Source: Olivibacter jilunii (lineage in GTDB: Bacteria; Bacteroidota; Bacteroidia; Sphingobacteriales; Sphingobacteriaceae). From it: a stretch of DNA of 64,000 nucleotides. The translations under genes were made by a program, and so were the position numbers. Under the pieces are notes generated by a model. That model worked only from the letters and a program-made list of their open reading frames with translations, made no database searches and was not told where the DNA came from. The stretch lies in NCBI RefSeq assembly GCF_900607235.1, contig NZ_LR027849.1, positions 434,001-498,000 of the forward strand, written 5' to 3'. Positions 41,919-52,700 of the stretch are shown here, one piece after another. Position 1 is the stretch's first letter; every line of letters starts with the position of its first letter.

Positions 41919-42674
41919 ATGAAGCCGAAGTTTGTTGCCATCAGTGAAGAGATTATAGAAAAAATTATATCTGGCGAATTGTTGCCGGGCGATAAGGTTC
42001 CTTCTGAAAACGAATTGATCAAAACCTATCATATTAGCAATACTACGGCTCGTAAAAGCCTCCTTGAAATCGAGTCGAAAGGGTGGGCACGTAGAATAAA
42101 AGGGAAGGGCACTTTTGTGCTGAATCGTACGTCTGACCATCAGCTCTTGCGCACTTTGGGTTCTATTGATTCTACGCGGAGGGGGTTCAATGAAGGTCTT
42201 CAAGTGGAAGGTTTTACACCAAAGAACATCCTCTTGGAGAAAACTGTCTTGAAAGATGGTCTTTCGGCGGCTGTTATGGGAAAGCATTACATTATAGAAG
42301 GTCCCGTCCTGAAAATCCATCTGTTGCGTTACGCGGATGATGACGTGCTCAAAGATGAAATTCGTTACATTTCTCTTCAGCTCTGCCCACGGATAGATCG
42401 TCTGTCTACAGACATTTCTTACTTTAAAACTTATGAAGACCATTATAAACTTCAAATTAATGATGTTAAACAAACTCTAAGCGCTGACATCTTATACCCG
42501 AAAGATAACCACAATAATTTTGAAGTAGATCGGCCAATTGCAGTCTTCGCACTGGATGGGGTGGTACTCACCCCAGCGGAAGAAGTAATCGAAATTGAAC
42601 GTTCTTATTACCGGGGGGATAAATACAAGTTTGCCGTGGTGGCTCATCCGCAATATGAACCCTCCAAGTCATAA
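41919..42674 (+). CDS. GntR (HutC/UTRA type) transcriptional regulator
   Basis: A 251-aa protein. Residues 1-70 are a GntR winged helix (LLPGDKVPSENELIKTYHISNTTARKSL, in part, and KGWARRIKGKGTFVL). The C-terminal UTRA-like part ends VVLTPAEEVIEIERSYYRGDKYKF. It binds a small effector, most likely a sugar or sugar phosphate from this locus. Divergent from GH140 and convergent with GH3, it is the only regulator inside the PUL, which lacks a SusR, HTCS or ECF gene. Confidence 0.9.
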   Translation: MKPKFVAISEEIIEKIISGELLPGDKVPSENELIKTYHISNTTARKSLLEIESKGWARRIKGKGTFVLNRTSDHQLLRTLGSIDSTRRGFNEGLQVEGFTPKNILLEKTVLKDGLSAAVMGKHYIIEGPVLKIHLLRYADDDVLKDEIRYISLQLCPRIDRLSTDISYFKTYEDHYKLQINDVKQTLSADILYPKDNHNNFEVDRPIAVFALDGVVLTPAEEVIEIERSYYRGDKYKFAVVAHPQYEPSKS

Positions 42675-42678
42675 CCGT

Positions 42679-45018
42679 TTATCTTCCCGTCCATTCATTG
42701 ATTTCTTCTGGTGGGGCTAACAGCTTTTCGACTTTTTTTACAAGCATCCCTTTTGGCACATTGAAGGATACTTTTTTCTTTATATGGCTGCTGGAGCTGC
42801 TTATATAGAGCTCGTATGTCCCTGCTTCAACCTCCCATGCGCTTTTTTTGCTATTAAAAGAAGCCAATAGTAGCGGGTCAATCTGGAAATCCATTCTCTC
42901 CATTGCACCTGGAGTCAACGTGCCGGTTTTAGCGAAGGCTTTTAATTCTTTGCTTGGTTTGTGCATACTTAGACCCGGGGCACGAAGGTATACTTGCACC
43001 ACTTCGCGGCCAGCGACCGGCCCGTCATTTTGAATAGAAATTGACAAGTTGAGATTGTCTCTGAATACTTTTGTGCTCAATATCGGCTCTTTGTAGCTAA
43101 AGCGCGTGTAAGATAATCCATAACCAAATGGATAAGCAGTTTTTCTATTATAACTATCATAGTAACGGTAGCCTATATAGATGCCTTCTTCGTATAGTAC
43201 TTTTAATGGGTTGTCTGCAGGTGTGCCGGGGAAATTCTTAGCTGTGGGTACATTTTCATAACGAAGAGGAAAGCTCGTTGTCAGTTTACCTGACGGGTTG
43301 ATGCGCCCACTAATAATATCGGCCATGGCGTGACCGCCTTCTTGCCCTGGGTGCCAAGCGAGTAAAATAGCATCTACTTGGTCGCGCCAGCTGGCTGTTT
43401 CTATTACGCCTCCAATATTGAGTACGACCACAACCTTTTTACCTTTTTTACGAAAGCTTGTTGAAACCTGCTTGATTAGTTCCTCTTCTGCATTCGTGAG
43501 ATAAAAGTCCGTCTGCTTACGGTCTCCCCCTTCTCCAAATACACGCATAAGTGAAATCAATGCTACATCACAGCTCGCTGCTTTTTCTTGTATTATTTTT
43601 TTACCTAATTGAAGTTCGTTTAACACGCTGTCGAGCTTCGGCATAGCCGTTATCAAACTGTCGCTTTTGTCTATCTTTCTTTCCCCTAGGGCTAAGTAGT
43701 TGTGGTATCGATTGGCCAAATCTTGGTCTAACGGATAACCAGCAGCCACTAAACCATCAGCCAATGAAACACTGTAGGCGTTATTGACCATTCCACTTCC
43801 GGTACCTCCAACAATGAGTTTGTAGGAGTAGTTGCCAAAAACTGCCACTTTCTGTGTTTTATCCAGCGGTAAGGTGGTATTTTCATTTTTTAGTAATACC
43901 ATAGAGGAAGCTGCGGCTTTTCTGGCTAATTCAGCATGCTGTTTCAAATTTGGTTGATTGCTAACGGGACGGTTTTTGAAAGTAGGAGTACGTTGTACAA
44001 TGCTTAATATGCGCCGAATGTTACGGTCGACCACTTCAGTTGCTAGAGACCCAGTGTTCAAGGCGCTGTCTATACTGTTCGACCAAGTCGCTAAACCTGG
44101 CATTAGTAGATCATTTCCCGCCTTCATTTGCTTGATTGGATCATCTCCTCCATACCAATCACTCATGACAAAACCGTCGAAACCCCATTCTTTACGCAAC
44201 AAGTTTTCCAGGAGTTCAACGTTTTGCGATGTATGTATACCATTAATTTTATTGTAAGATGACATGACCGTCCATGGTTTGCCTTCTTTTACTGCTATTT
44301 CAAAACCTTTTAAGTAAATTTCGCGTAAAGCGCGTTCACTGATGATAGTATTAATAGTTCGTCTGTTGGTTTCTTGATTATTGGCTGCAAAATGTTTGAT
44401 AGAAGTCCCAACGCCCTGAGATTGAATCCCCTTGATAGCGGCAGCTGCCATTTTTCCCGATAGGAGGGGATCTTCAGAATAATATTCGAAGTTGCGCCCT
44501 CCCAATGGGTTTCGGTGGATGTTCAATGCCGGAGCTAATAATATATCGACGCCATAAGCCAACGCCTCCTGACCCATTGCTTTTCCTACCGCTTCAGCAA
44601 GCTGAAGGTCCCAACTAGAAGCTAACAGGTTGGCAACCGGAAATGCTGTGCAATAATAGTGGCTACTGTCGCCATAGCGACGGGGAGCGATACGCAATCC
44701 CGCAGGTCCGTCGGACAACATGATGGAAGGAATGCCGAGGTCTACAAACGGATAGGTGTAGCCTCCTACACCTTCTATGTTTTTTTGTTGCTGGCCCGGA
44801 AGCGCTGTCGGGATGACTCCTCGTCGTTTTGCACCTGTTACCATCAAGGATTTCTCTTCATTCGTCATGGCGTCAATCAACTGCTGGACGGGAGAATGAC
44901 CAAAAATAGGACGTTCTTGTGCTTTGGTATTAATAGAAAGATATACAAGTAAGCCAAGTAGATAAAAAGTAGATAAGCCTATGTTCATGATGATTGGATG
45001 ATTATTTATTGAAACCAT
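42679..45018 (-). CDS. GH3 family beta-glycosidase
   Basis: A 779-aa secreted enzyme. Residues 1-34 form the signal peptide. The GH3 N-domain shows LSDGPAGLRI, KHFAANNQETNR (208-219) and the nucleophile D287 in FVMSDWYGG. The C-domain and a fibronectin-III-like end (REVVQVYLRAPG) follow. Typical activities are beta-glucosidase, beta-xylosidase or alpha-arabinofuranosidase. The end lies 4 bp from the convergent GntR end, and the start overlaps the SGNH gene by 13 bp. Last gene of the main PUL operon. Confidence 0.93.
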   Translation of the reverse strand: MVSINNHPIIMNIGLSTFYLLGLLVYLSINTKAQERPIFGHSPVQQLIDAMTNEEKSLMVTGAKRRGVIPTALPGQQQKNIEGVGGYTYPFVDLGIPSIMLSDGPAGLRIAPRRYGDSSHYYCTAFPVANLLASSWDLQLAEAVGKAMGQEALAYGVDILLAPALNIHRNPLGGRNFEYYSEDPLLSGKMAAAAIKGIQSQGVGTSIKHFAANNQETNRRTINTIISERALREIYLKGFEIAVKEGKPWTVMSSYNKINGIHTSQNVELLENLLRKEWGFDGFVMSDWYGGDDPIKQMKAGNDLLMPGLATWSNSIDSALNTGSLATEVVDRNIRRILSIVQRTPTFKNRPVSNQPNLKQHAELARKAAASSMVLLKNENTTLPLDKTQKVAVFGNYSYKLIVGGTGSGMVNNAYSVSLADGLVAAGYPLDQDLANRYHNYLALGERKIDKSDSLITAMPKLDSVLNELQLGKKIIQEKAASCDVALISLMRVFGEGGDRKQTDFYLTNAEEELIKQVSTSFRKKGKKVVVVLNIGGVIETASWRDQVDAILLAWHPGQEGGHAMADIISGRINPSGKLTTSFPLRYENVPTAKNFPGTPADNPLKVLYEEGIYIGYRYYDSYNRKTAYPFGYGLSYTRFSYKEPILSTKVFRDNLNLSISIQNDGPVAGREVVQVYLRAPGLSMHKPSKELKAFAKTGTLTPGAMERMDFQIDPLLLASFNSKKSAWEVEAGTYELYISSSSSHIKKKVSFNVPKGMLVKKVEKLLAPPEEINEWTGR

Positions 45019-45719
45019 TTGAATAGTTCATCGGCAATAAGGGCATGTCCTTTTTCATTGGGATGATTAATATGCGACATATAGTTCCGTATCCCGCCTT
45101 GTTCGTTAACTATTTGCACAAACCGCTGATAGGGGTCGGCAAGGCCAACCTGATATTCCCTTGCAAGGTTGCGTATCTGTTGTGCATGTTGCGATAAAGG
45201 ACTCTTCGCGTCGGCAATAGCTTGGCGTTGATCTGGAGAGGGAGTTAAAAGGATCACTTTGATACCTTTGGCTTGGGCTGCTTCAATCATTGATGCCCAA
45301 GCCACCTTGGATTGTCTTAGACCGATGCCAAGATCATTCAACGCGTAATCAATAAAGACTACATCAGGTTTATGTGGCAAAACATCGGTTATAAAGCGCT
45401 TTTCGCCTTTTGTTGACCATTCACCCCCAATAGAGGTCAGAATGATGTTGATCACCGCATAAGGGTATTGTTCTTTAAGCCGTTTTAATAACAGGTATGG
45501 ATATGATTGCAGAGTGTGCACTTCTGAATTGGCCCAATAACCAGAAGGGACAGAATGCCCGTGGAACACGAGATTAATGGTCTTATTGTTTGGAAACTTC
45601 GTCTTTAGGATGTTTTTTACCGATACGAGGTAATCTTGAGGTGTTGCCGGAGTCAGTTGTTGCGCTGAAATTAGGCTAATAAAATATAGACTGAAAAATA
45701 AATAAGTGACTGTTTTCAT
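45006..45719 (-). CDS. SGNH/GDSL hydrolase (putative carbohydrate esterase)
   Basis: A 237-aa secreted protein with a signal peptide (YLFFSLYFISLISAQ). SGNH blocks: block I VFHGHSVPSGYW (the Ser follows a divergent GHSV form), block II TSIGGEWSTKGE, block III FIDYALNDLG (Asn), and block V NHPNEKGHALIADELFKW with the Asp position replaced by Asn and His kept (INHPNEKGH). Family members deacetylate glycans in PULs. Overlap with GH3 and a 17-bp gap to the 844-aa gene place it in the operon. Confidence 0.8.
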   Translation of the reverse strand: MKTVTYLFFSLYFISLISAQQLTPATPQDYLVSVKNILKTKFPNNKTINLVFHGHSVPSGYWANSEVHTLQSYPYLLLKRLKEQYPYAVINIILTSIGGEWSTKGEKRFITDVLPHKPDVVFIDYALNDLGIGLRQSKVAWASMIEAAQAKGIKVILLTPSPDQRQAIADAKSPLSQHAQQIRNLAREYQVGLADPYQRFVQIVNEQGGIRNYMSHINHPNEKGHALIADELFKWFQ

Positions 45720-45736
45720 AAAGAATGGATTTATGT

Positions 45737-48271
45737 TTACCAGGACACCACCAAATCTCCGGTGACATCCTCTATTACATAATGGTGTCCAAGCGTTTCA
45801 TCTCCTTTTTTTACAGGTATTTTTCCTTTTTTCCAGGGATAGTCGCTATTTAAGTAAAAATTGATTTCTTGTTTACCAATTGCTTCGGGTGGATATACAC
45901 GTACCGTCGCATTCTTTAATCCGCTAACTTTTAAGCGTCGGCTAATACCGAGTTCGCCAGAATGTATTTCCTTGCAAGAAACTAAACCGTCGGCCTGTGT
46001 AACGAAGAGCCTACATTCGCGGTGCCAAGATGGGGGGAACAGATATTGACTATAACCTTCGTGCAATTGAGTGTCATAACCCAGGAGCAAGGGCGCCCCT
46101 TGAGCCAACTTAAACTTGTGAATAACGCTTGTATTGGGTGCGTATCCTGAGAATTGATAGGCATTGTTACTTCGCGCGATGCTCAGTACAGGGTTTTTGA
46201 TCGTTGGTGATGACTTCTGGAATCTTATATCGATTCCGAAAGCATCAAGAACGTAACGCAGATACAATGGGCCAACAAAATATGTATTGGGGTCATCAGG
46301 GTTTAGAAGTCGGCCTCCTGCGAAATGGCTTGAATTGGTGCCAGCGAGATAAGCAATTTTTCCTCCTTTCCAGGCGGGAAGCGATCGCAATGTTACAACA
46401 TCACGGCATCTGTGTCCTTGGCTGAAGCTGACATAAACCTTACTGTTGCTATCCTGCGTATCTCGAATTTTGCTACGGATACCACCTCCTGAGAGAAGCG
46501 CCTGATGACGAATCTTTTTTGGATAAGTTTCTTGCAATTGATCGCCTTTAAATGTACTTTTTATCTCGAACTCACCTTCAAGCGGTTCAACTTTTTGTAG
46601 ATTAAGTAAGCCAAGAAGCTGCTCGCTTGCACGTTCGAGGGGGCCATAAAGGACTACTTTACCGCCGGTTTGAAGGTAGTCAATCAGCGCGTTTTCATAA
46701 GCCGAATTTGGATCCGGTACGATACTGAGAAGAGTGGAGGCATTAAATAAGGACGGTTTTGCATGCCGGACACTGACGAAAGACTCGGTACTGATAACGG
46801 AGTTCAAGGGCAACCCATTGTTGATCGCCTGTCGAACAAACCAGTCGCCGTAATAGATCTCCTCCAGGTTTATTTTCTGATTAGCCCAACGATGATATTC
46901 TGCAAACGGATATACCCAAACAAGTGGGCCAGGTGCATCAGGGGCATCATACCGGGCCTTTAGGATATGGGGCGTAACCTCGTCGGGTACTTGTGTTGGC
47001 ATATTACCAAAAGAGTCATCAATCGTCAAAAAATTTAAGTGCGTAGGCAGGGCTACATTTCCATTTTCATCAATGCGGGCGACACTCATCGGTAAATAGA
47101 TATCATGTGGCTCGCGTCCGTAGCGATCTAACCATGGGCTGTTTAACCACCAGGGGTCGTGCGTATAGAAGCGAAAGATATACTGATTGCTGGGTAGTTC
47201 AGCCATGCGTGACATATAGCCCGCCAGCTCGAGCCCAAAGTCGCCATCTAAGGCGGCCCATGGTGAATTTGGTGGCGGAAGGATATTGAAACCACCTCGA
47301 TAGATGGCTTGTAAGTCAACGCCGTCTTTGGCCAGATCAATACCGGTAGACAAATTGGTTCCACGAGTTTCGATCCGAATGCTCGGGCATTCCCGCCTGA
47401 ACAGGGTCCAAAAATCAAGAATTTTTGCTTTGATATCAGCTAATTTATCCGTATTAAAATCGCTGCCAGTGAAAATAACACCGGTTGATGACCAAGGTTC
47501 CATGCCAAAACCAAATCCATTGCTAAACCAAATATAATCGAATCCCAAATCACTTAGAAAATGTTGACTTTGTCGGCCGAAGAAAGTACCAAAGGGGGTG
47601 TTGGCAGGAATACCTTTGGGATAGCCTGCGTAGTTTTCTTTGTCGGCTTTTAGAGTTGCGTAACTGTAGACAAAGCTCTTATGTCCCATAGCACTTCCCT
47701 CGACAATTTCGGGATGTTTCTCGTACTTGAAGGGCGATTTTGCGAATTCCGGACCTGGATCAAAGGTGGCGCCTATACGTATTGGTTTTCCGGTGAGTTG
47801 TTTTCCAACCCGCTTAAGCGTGTCGATAATTTCTTTAAGGTCGCCGTATAGGAAGTCGGGTGGTGCATCTTGGTAAAGATAAGCCCGTTCATGGAGAGAG
47901 AGCTCTTTTGGGCCTGTGCCAATGGCATGCATGGTGTTAGGATTGCCGATATACTTTGCCCACTCCAAGGCTTGGTTCAAATTACCCTTATAATCGAGAA
48001 TTTCCGAACCATCCGCTACCCATAATAGAACGGAGACGGTATCGGCGTGACGCAAGAGCGCGTGCCATTGCGTGAACATCTCTACGGCCACCAACTGATA
48101 GTACTTGGCATCTTTCACTTTAAAGGGTTTCAACGAAACTTCTAAGGTGATATTGTCAAAGCGTTTCCCTTTCAAATTGGTGTTTATCTGACCTACAGAG
48201 ATGCTGTTGCTCATCATCAACATAACGCACAAGAGCAGCGGTGCCAACGATACATGCTTTCTATATTTCAT
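45737..48271 (-). CDS. Large secreted protein of the PUL, putative glycoside hydrolase, family not recognised
   Basis: An 844-aa protein with a signal peptide (residues 1-27). The N-terminal 450 residues look like a TIM-barrel enzyme: EVSLKPFK, IRIGATFDPGPEF, FDYIWFSNGFGFGMEPW, SIRIETRGTNLS, LPSNQYIFRFYTHDPWW. Glu in GMEPW and RIETRG are possible catalytic acids. Residues 520-570 resemble the glutamine-amidotransferase-like fold of GH42-type enzymes (YLQTGGKVVLYGPLERASEQLL). The C-terminus is beta-rich. I cannot name the family. Position between SusD and SGNH suggests action on the same glycan. Confidence 0.75.
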   Translation of the reverse strand: MKYRKHVSLAPLLLCVMLMMSNSISVGQINTNLKGKRFDNITLEVSLKPFKVKDAKYYQLVAVEMFTQWHALLRHADTVSVLLWVADGSEILDYKGNLNQALEWAKYIGNPNTMHAIGTGPKELSLHERAYLYQDAPPDFLYGDLKEIIDTLKRVGKQLTGKPIRIGATFDPGPEFAKSPFKYEKHPEIVEGSAMGHKSFVYSYATLKADKENYAGYPKGIPANTPFGTFFGRQSQHFLSDLGFDYIWFSNGFGFGMEPWSSTGVIFTGSDFNTDKLADIKAKILDFWTLFRRECPSIRIETRGTNLSTGIDLAKDGVDLQAIYRGGFNILPPPNSPWAALDGDFGLELAGYMSRMAELPSNQYIFRFYTHDPWWLNSPWLDRYGREPHDIYLPMSVARIDENGNVALPTHLNFLTIDDSFGNMPTQVPDEVTPHILKARYDAPDAPGPLVWVYPFAEYHRWANQKINLEEIYYGDWFVRQAINNGLPLNSVISTESFVSVRHAKPSLFNASTLLSIVPDPNSAYENALIDYLQTGGKVVLYGPLERASEQLLGLLNLQKVEPLEGEFEIKSTFKGDQLQETYPKKIRHQALLSGGGIRSKIRDTQDSNSKVYVSFSQGHRCRDVVTLRSLPAWKGGKIAYLAGTNSSHFAGGRLLNPDDPNTYFVGPLYLRYVLDAFGIDIRFQKSSPTIKNPVLSIARSNNAYQFSGYAPNTSVIHKFKLAQGAPLLLGYDTQLHEGYSQYLFPPSWHRECRLFVTQADGLVSCKEIHSGELGISRRLKVSGLKNATVRVYPPEAIGKQEINFYLNSDYPWKKGKIPVKKGDETLGHHYVIEDVTGDLVVSW

Positions 48272-48286
48272 AGCTGCTTAGTAACC

Positions 48287-49711
48287 TTAATAACCTGGGT
48301 TTTGCTGTAATTTAGGGTTTATTTCAATTTCCCGCCGGGGAATCGGCAATAATAATTCGTGATCTTCCACGGAAAATTTCAATCCTTTTTGTGCATAGTA
48401 AGCATTGATCACTTCCTGTGCTTTACCGGTACGTTTTAGGTCGAACCAGCGTTGGGCTTCAAAAACAAATTCAACCCGGCGCTCCTGTGCAATTGCTTGC
48501 CGCAATGCTTCTGTATCGTTTTTTTCGAAAGAGTTTAATCCAGCTCGGGAACGGACGAGATTTAGATAAGTGTTTGCATCGGCAGATCCCTGTTCGTTTA
48601 GCGCTTCGGCATACATGAGCAATACATCTGCATAACGCAAAACAGTGAAATTAGCCGACCCATCGAGTGGGTTGTTTGTAGTCATATCTACAAACTTTAA
48701 CCCATAACGACTGTAAACCATGCCCACATCTGTAAGAATAGAATCGCCGACCGATGCAGACATACGTACATCTCCCGATTCGTAGGCCTGCATCAAGCTT
48801 AAGGTAGGATTGATACGACCCGATCCCGATTGCCGGTCGGGCAGTAGCCCGATAATAGCTGGGGTAAATAGTGAAGAATAGCTGTTGCCAAGATTGACAC
48901 CTGAAGTGTATTTGAATTCGAAGATGGATTCTGCCAAATTTTCATTGCTGGGTTGAAAAAGACTTTTATAGTTATCAACCAAGCTGTAATGACCTAAATC
49001 AATGACCTCTTTTAACTTGGCTGCTGCGTCCATGTAGTTGTGTTGGGTAAGGTATACTTTACCCAACAGCGTTTTTATGGCGCCGATAGACACTTGACCT
49101 TTATTTGGATTCAGATTGATTGGTATCTGACTTTCAGCAGTGAGCAGATCACTGATGATCAGTTGATACACTTCCTCACTTGGCTTTAAGGTAATATCCG
49201 CTGCGAAAACCTGCGCCGGACTGTTAAACTCGGCATCTGTAACTGGTGTATTACCGAAGGCCTGCACCAAAAAAAAGTAGCTTAATGCCCGCATAAATCG
49301 AGCTTCTGCAGCGATTCTGTTTTTAGCGATCTCATCAATCGCAGCCTCATTGATGCGATTCAATAGTACATTACAACGGGATACCGTGAAGAGTGCACTA
49401 TTCCAAGCGCTTTGAATAATGGTATTGGTTGCTGTAAGGGTCATTTCGTCAAATTCTACTTCAGCCAGTGATGATGTCGGAATAGATATTTCAGCGTTAT
49501 CTGTTGTTAATTCTGTAATGAAAAAGATGTCACGGGCGTATAGGTTCTTCAAAGTGGCATAAATGCCTACCATTGATGTCTCGAAATCTTTTTCGGTTTT
49601 ATAGAAATTGTTCTGATTGATTTGATTCTCAGGTTCCAGTTCTAAAAAATTGCTACAGGCACTTACCAAGAGAGTGCATGCGATGCAAATGCTTAACCAG
49701 TACTTTTTCAT
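48287..49711 (-). CDS. SusD/RagB family outer membrane lipoprotein
   Basis: A 474-aa protein with a lipobox at C19 (LLVSAC-SNFLELEPENQ). SusD landmarks: FETSMVGIYATLKNLY, AEARFMRALSYFFLVQAFGNTPV, the TPR part (LLGKVYLTQHNYMDAAAKLKEV) and the C-terminal LNLVRSRAGLNSF plus RRVEFVFEAQRWFDLKRTG. It is the surface glycan-binding partner of the SusC 31 bp upstream. Confidence 0.94.
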   Translation of the reverse strand: MKKYWLSICIACTLLVSACSNFLELEPENQINQNNFYKTEKDFETSMVGIYATLKNLYARDIFFITELTTDNAEISIPTSSLAEVEFDEMTLTATNTIIQSAWNSALFTVSRCNVLLNRINEAAIDEIAKNRIAAEARFMRALSYFFLVQAFGNTPVTDAEFNSPAQVFAADITLKPSEEVYQLIISDLLTAESQIPINLNPNKGQVSIGAIKTLLGKVYLTQHNYMDAAAKLKEVIDLGHYSLVDNYKSLFQPSNENLAESIFEFKYTSGVNLGNSYSSLFTPAIIGLLPDRQSGSGRINPTLSLMQAYESGDVRMSASVGDSILTDVGMVYSRYGLKFVDMTTNNPLDGSANFTVLRYADVLLMYAEALNEQGSADANTYLNLVRSRAGLNSFEKNDTEALRQAIAQERRVEFVFEAQRWFDLKRTGKAQEVINAYYAQKGLKFSVEDHELLLPIPRREIEINPKLQQNPGY

Positions 49712-49742
49712 AATGTCGTTTATAAAGTGAAATCCTAATTGT

Positions 49743-52700
49743 TTATTTTAAGGTGGCACGAATTCCTATTGTAAAGGTTCTTGCCAAAGGATAGCCAAAA
49801 TAATCTACACCACTTGCTGCGATGTTATCACCTGTAGAGCTTACTTCCGGGTCATAAGAGGGGTAGTTTGTAAAGGTGAAGGCATTGGCCACGTCACCAT
49901 AAATGGTTAAACCGGGTACGTTCAGTTGTTTGAGCAGACGCTCGGGAAAGCGATAAGCAAGATTGATGTTCTTGACGCGGACGAAAGAGCCATCAAAGAG
50001 GTAACGCGAACTGAATTGCTGGCCACGTGCATAATCACTCCGGATAGCCCGAGGTACTAAGCCGGCTCCTGGCCGCTCAGGTGACCGCCAACGGTCGTTT
50101 GCTAACGCTAACTGATTTTGTACACCCGCACTGTTCAACAAGATCTCTCCACCTTGAAAGTAAACTTCCTGACCTTGGCTACCTACAACAGATACATTTA
50201 GCGTTAGGTTTTTATAGCGGAAGCTGTTGTTAAATCCAAAGGTATAATCGGGCATAGGATTTCCCACAATGGTTTTGTCATCATCGCTTATCCGACCATC
50301 GCCATTCACATCCGCAAATTTTACATCGCCTGGTTGGGTATTTGGCGTAACCAACGGTGAAGAATTTACCTCATCCCAGTCTTTGAATACACCGATGGCG
50401 TGCAGTAGAAAAAAGCTAGAAATCGGTTTTCCTACCTCAGTGATCTGGTAGGTTGAATTACTGATGCGCGAACCCACAGTGCTTAGTTTCAATACCTTGT
50501 TCTTATTAAAGCTGATATTGAAGTTGGTGCTCCAGGAAAAGTCGGTACTTCGAATGTTCTCGGTGTTCAGAGCAATTTCAAGTCCTTTGTTTTCCAATTC
50601 GCCGATGTTCTGTGTCGCTGTTAGAAAACCCGAAATAGCAGGTAAGGCGTTATTGAGCAGTAGGTCTTTCTTTAGATTACGGTAAATATCAATGCTAAGG
50701 TTCAACCGGCTATTCCAGAATGCTACATCCATACCAAGGTTAGTTTGCTGAGAGCGCTCCCAGGTAAGCTCGGCATTGGCAAGGCCTGCTGGTACAATAC
50801 CTAAGATTGGAGCTCCGTTGTTAACATAAGAAGTAGTGCCTAATAAGCCGATATGTGCATAATTGCCGATGAGATTATTGCCTGATTCACCATAGCTTGC
50901 GCGGATTTTTAAATCGTTGATAAGTTGTTGATTCTTCATGAAACCTTCCTCGGATAATCGATATCCTACAGATGCCGATGGAAAAGTACCCCAGCGATTA
51001 TTGGTGCCGAAGCGCGAACTTCCATCACGTCGAACCGTACCCGTAAACAGCCACTTATCGGCAAACGTATAGTTGATACGGCCGAACATGGAAAGCATTG
51101 CCCATTCGGATATATAGTTATTACCGGCATTAACATTGCCGCCACCGATATAGTGAATGTAGTCGGTCGGGAAATCCGTAGCGCCTGCTTGTAGTATTTC
51201 AAATCGATCTTTTTGAGCCGAAAACCCCGCGACTGCGTTGATACGATGTTTTTCACCTAGGTGCTTGTTATAGGTAACCGTATTTTCATTAAGCCAATTA
51301 AGGGAGGTCTGCTGATTAACACCTGCTGTTGCCGGACTGGTTTTTACGCCCCATTGGCCAATTTCGGACGATTTCCATAACTTCGTGTTATTTGAATTGT
51401 AGTTGATGCCAATAGATGTTTTAATGGTTAAATCGTCATTTACTTTGTATTCCAGGTAGTTGTTATTGAACACCTGCGTTGAATATCGTCTATCACTAAA
51501 TTCATCGATCACGAGTAGGGGATTTTCTACGGGTACGCCAAAAGGATCTAATAGCTCGGAGGTGTAACTGCCGTCGGGATTATAAATAGCGAGTGCAGGC
51601 GAATTCGCTAAGGCTGTGGCGATTAGTCCACGTTGTCCCAGATGGCCTTCAGCTCGTGCAAAATTGCCATAAGCGTGCGAACCTGCAACGGAAACACCGA
51701 GTTTTAGATGTTCGGTAAGATCGACGTCTAGGTTAGTTCTGATGTTAAATCGCTTGAAATCAGAATTTTTTATAGTGCCTTGTTGGTCAAAATAACCCGC
51801 CGATACATTATACACAACCTGTTGGCCGCCACTTGTAGAGAATAAGTAATTCTGTACGGGAGCGGTTCGGAAAATGACATCTTGCCAGTCGGTATTGGTA
51901 GTGATGGAACCAGGGTTTCTAAACTCCGGTTTAACGGAGGTAGCTCCGTTTCGCACTTCGTTGGGATCGCTTGCATTTCCGCCGGCTAATATCCACGCAT
52001 TATCGCGTCCTTCCGCTACGAATTCAGCAAATTCTCTTGCATTCATCATGTCCAGTTTATTGGCTACTTGCTGTAAGCCTCCCGAGGCCTCTACCTGTAT
52101 ACTTGATTGTCCCTTGCTACCGCGTTTTGTTGTAATGATGACAACTCCGTTAGCTCCCCGCGAGCCATAGATAGCGGTAGCCGAAGCATCTTTCAAAATT
52201 TCAATGGATGCGATATCGGATGGATTAATGGTGCTGAGCGGATTGATTTTGGCCACCGTATTATTTGCCATACCGCTGGATGAGTAGGAGTTCCCATTAA
52301 AACTAGAGGCATCTGAGCCGCTACCACCTGCGCCTATAGCAAAACCATCGATCACATATAAAGGCTGATTGCCGCCTGTAATCGAATTGATACCACGTAT
52401 GACTACGTTGACATTTCCTCCGGGAGATCCGGTGGTTTGCGTAATCTGGGCTCCCGCCACTCGGCCCTGCATTAGTTGATCAAAGCTGGCGGCAGGTGTA
52501 GGTATGAGATCTTTGCCGGATAAATTGACGATAGAGCCGGTTAAGTCGCGCTTTCGTTGCGTGCCATAGCCCACAACCACCACATCTTCCAATATTTGTG
52601 CGGTTGGTGTTAGGGTAATAGACAGATTATTATCGGTGCCTACAAGAACCTCTCTACGCTCAAAACCTACGTACGTGAAAACTAGTGTTTCCCCAATTGA

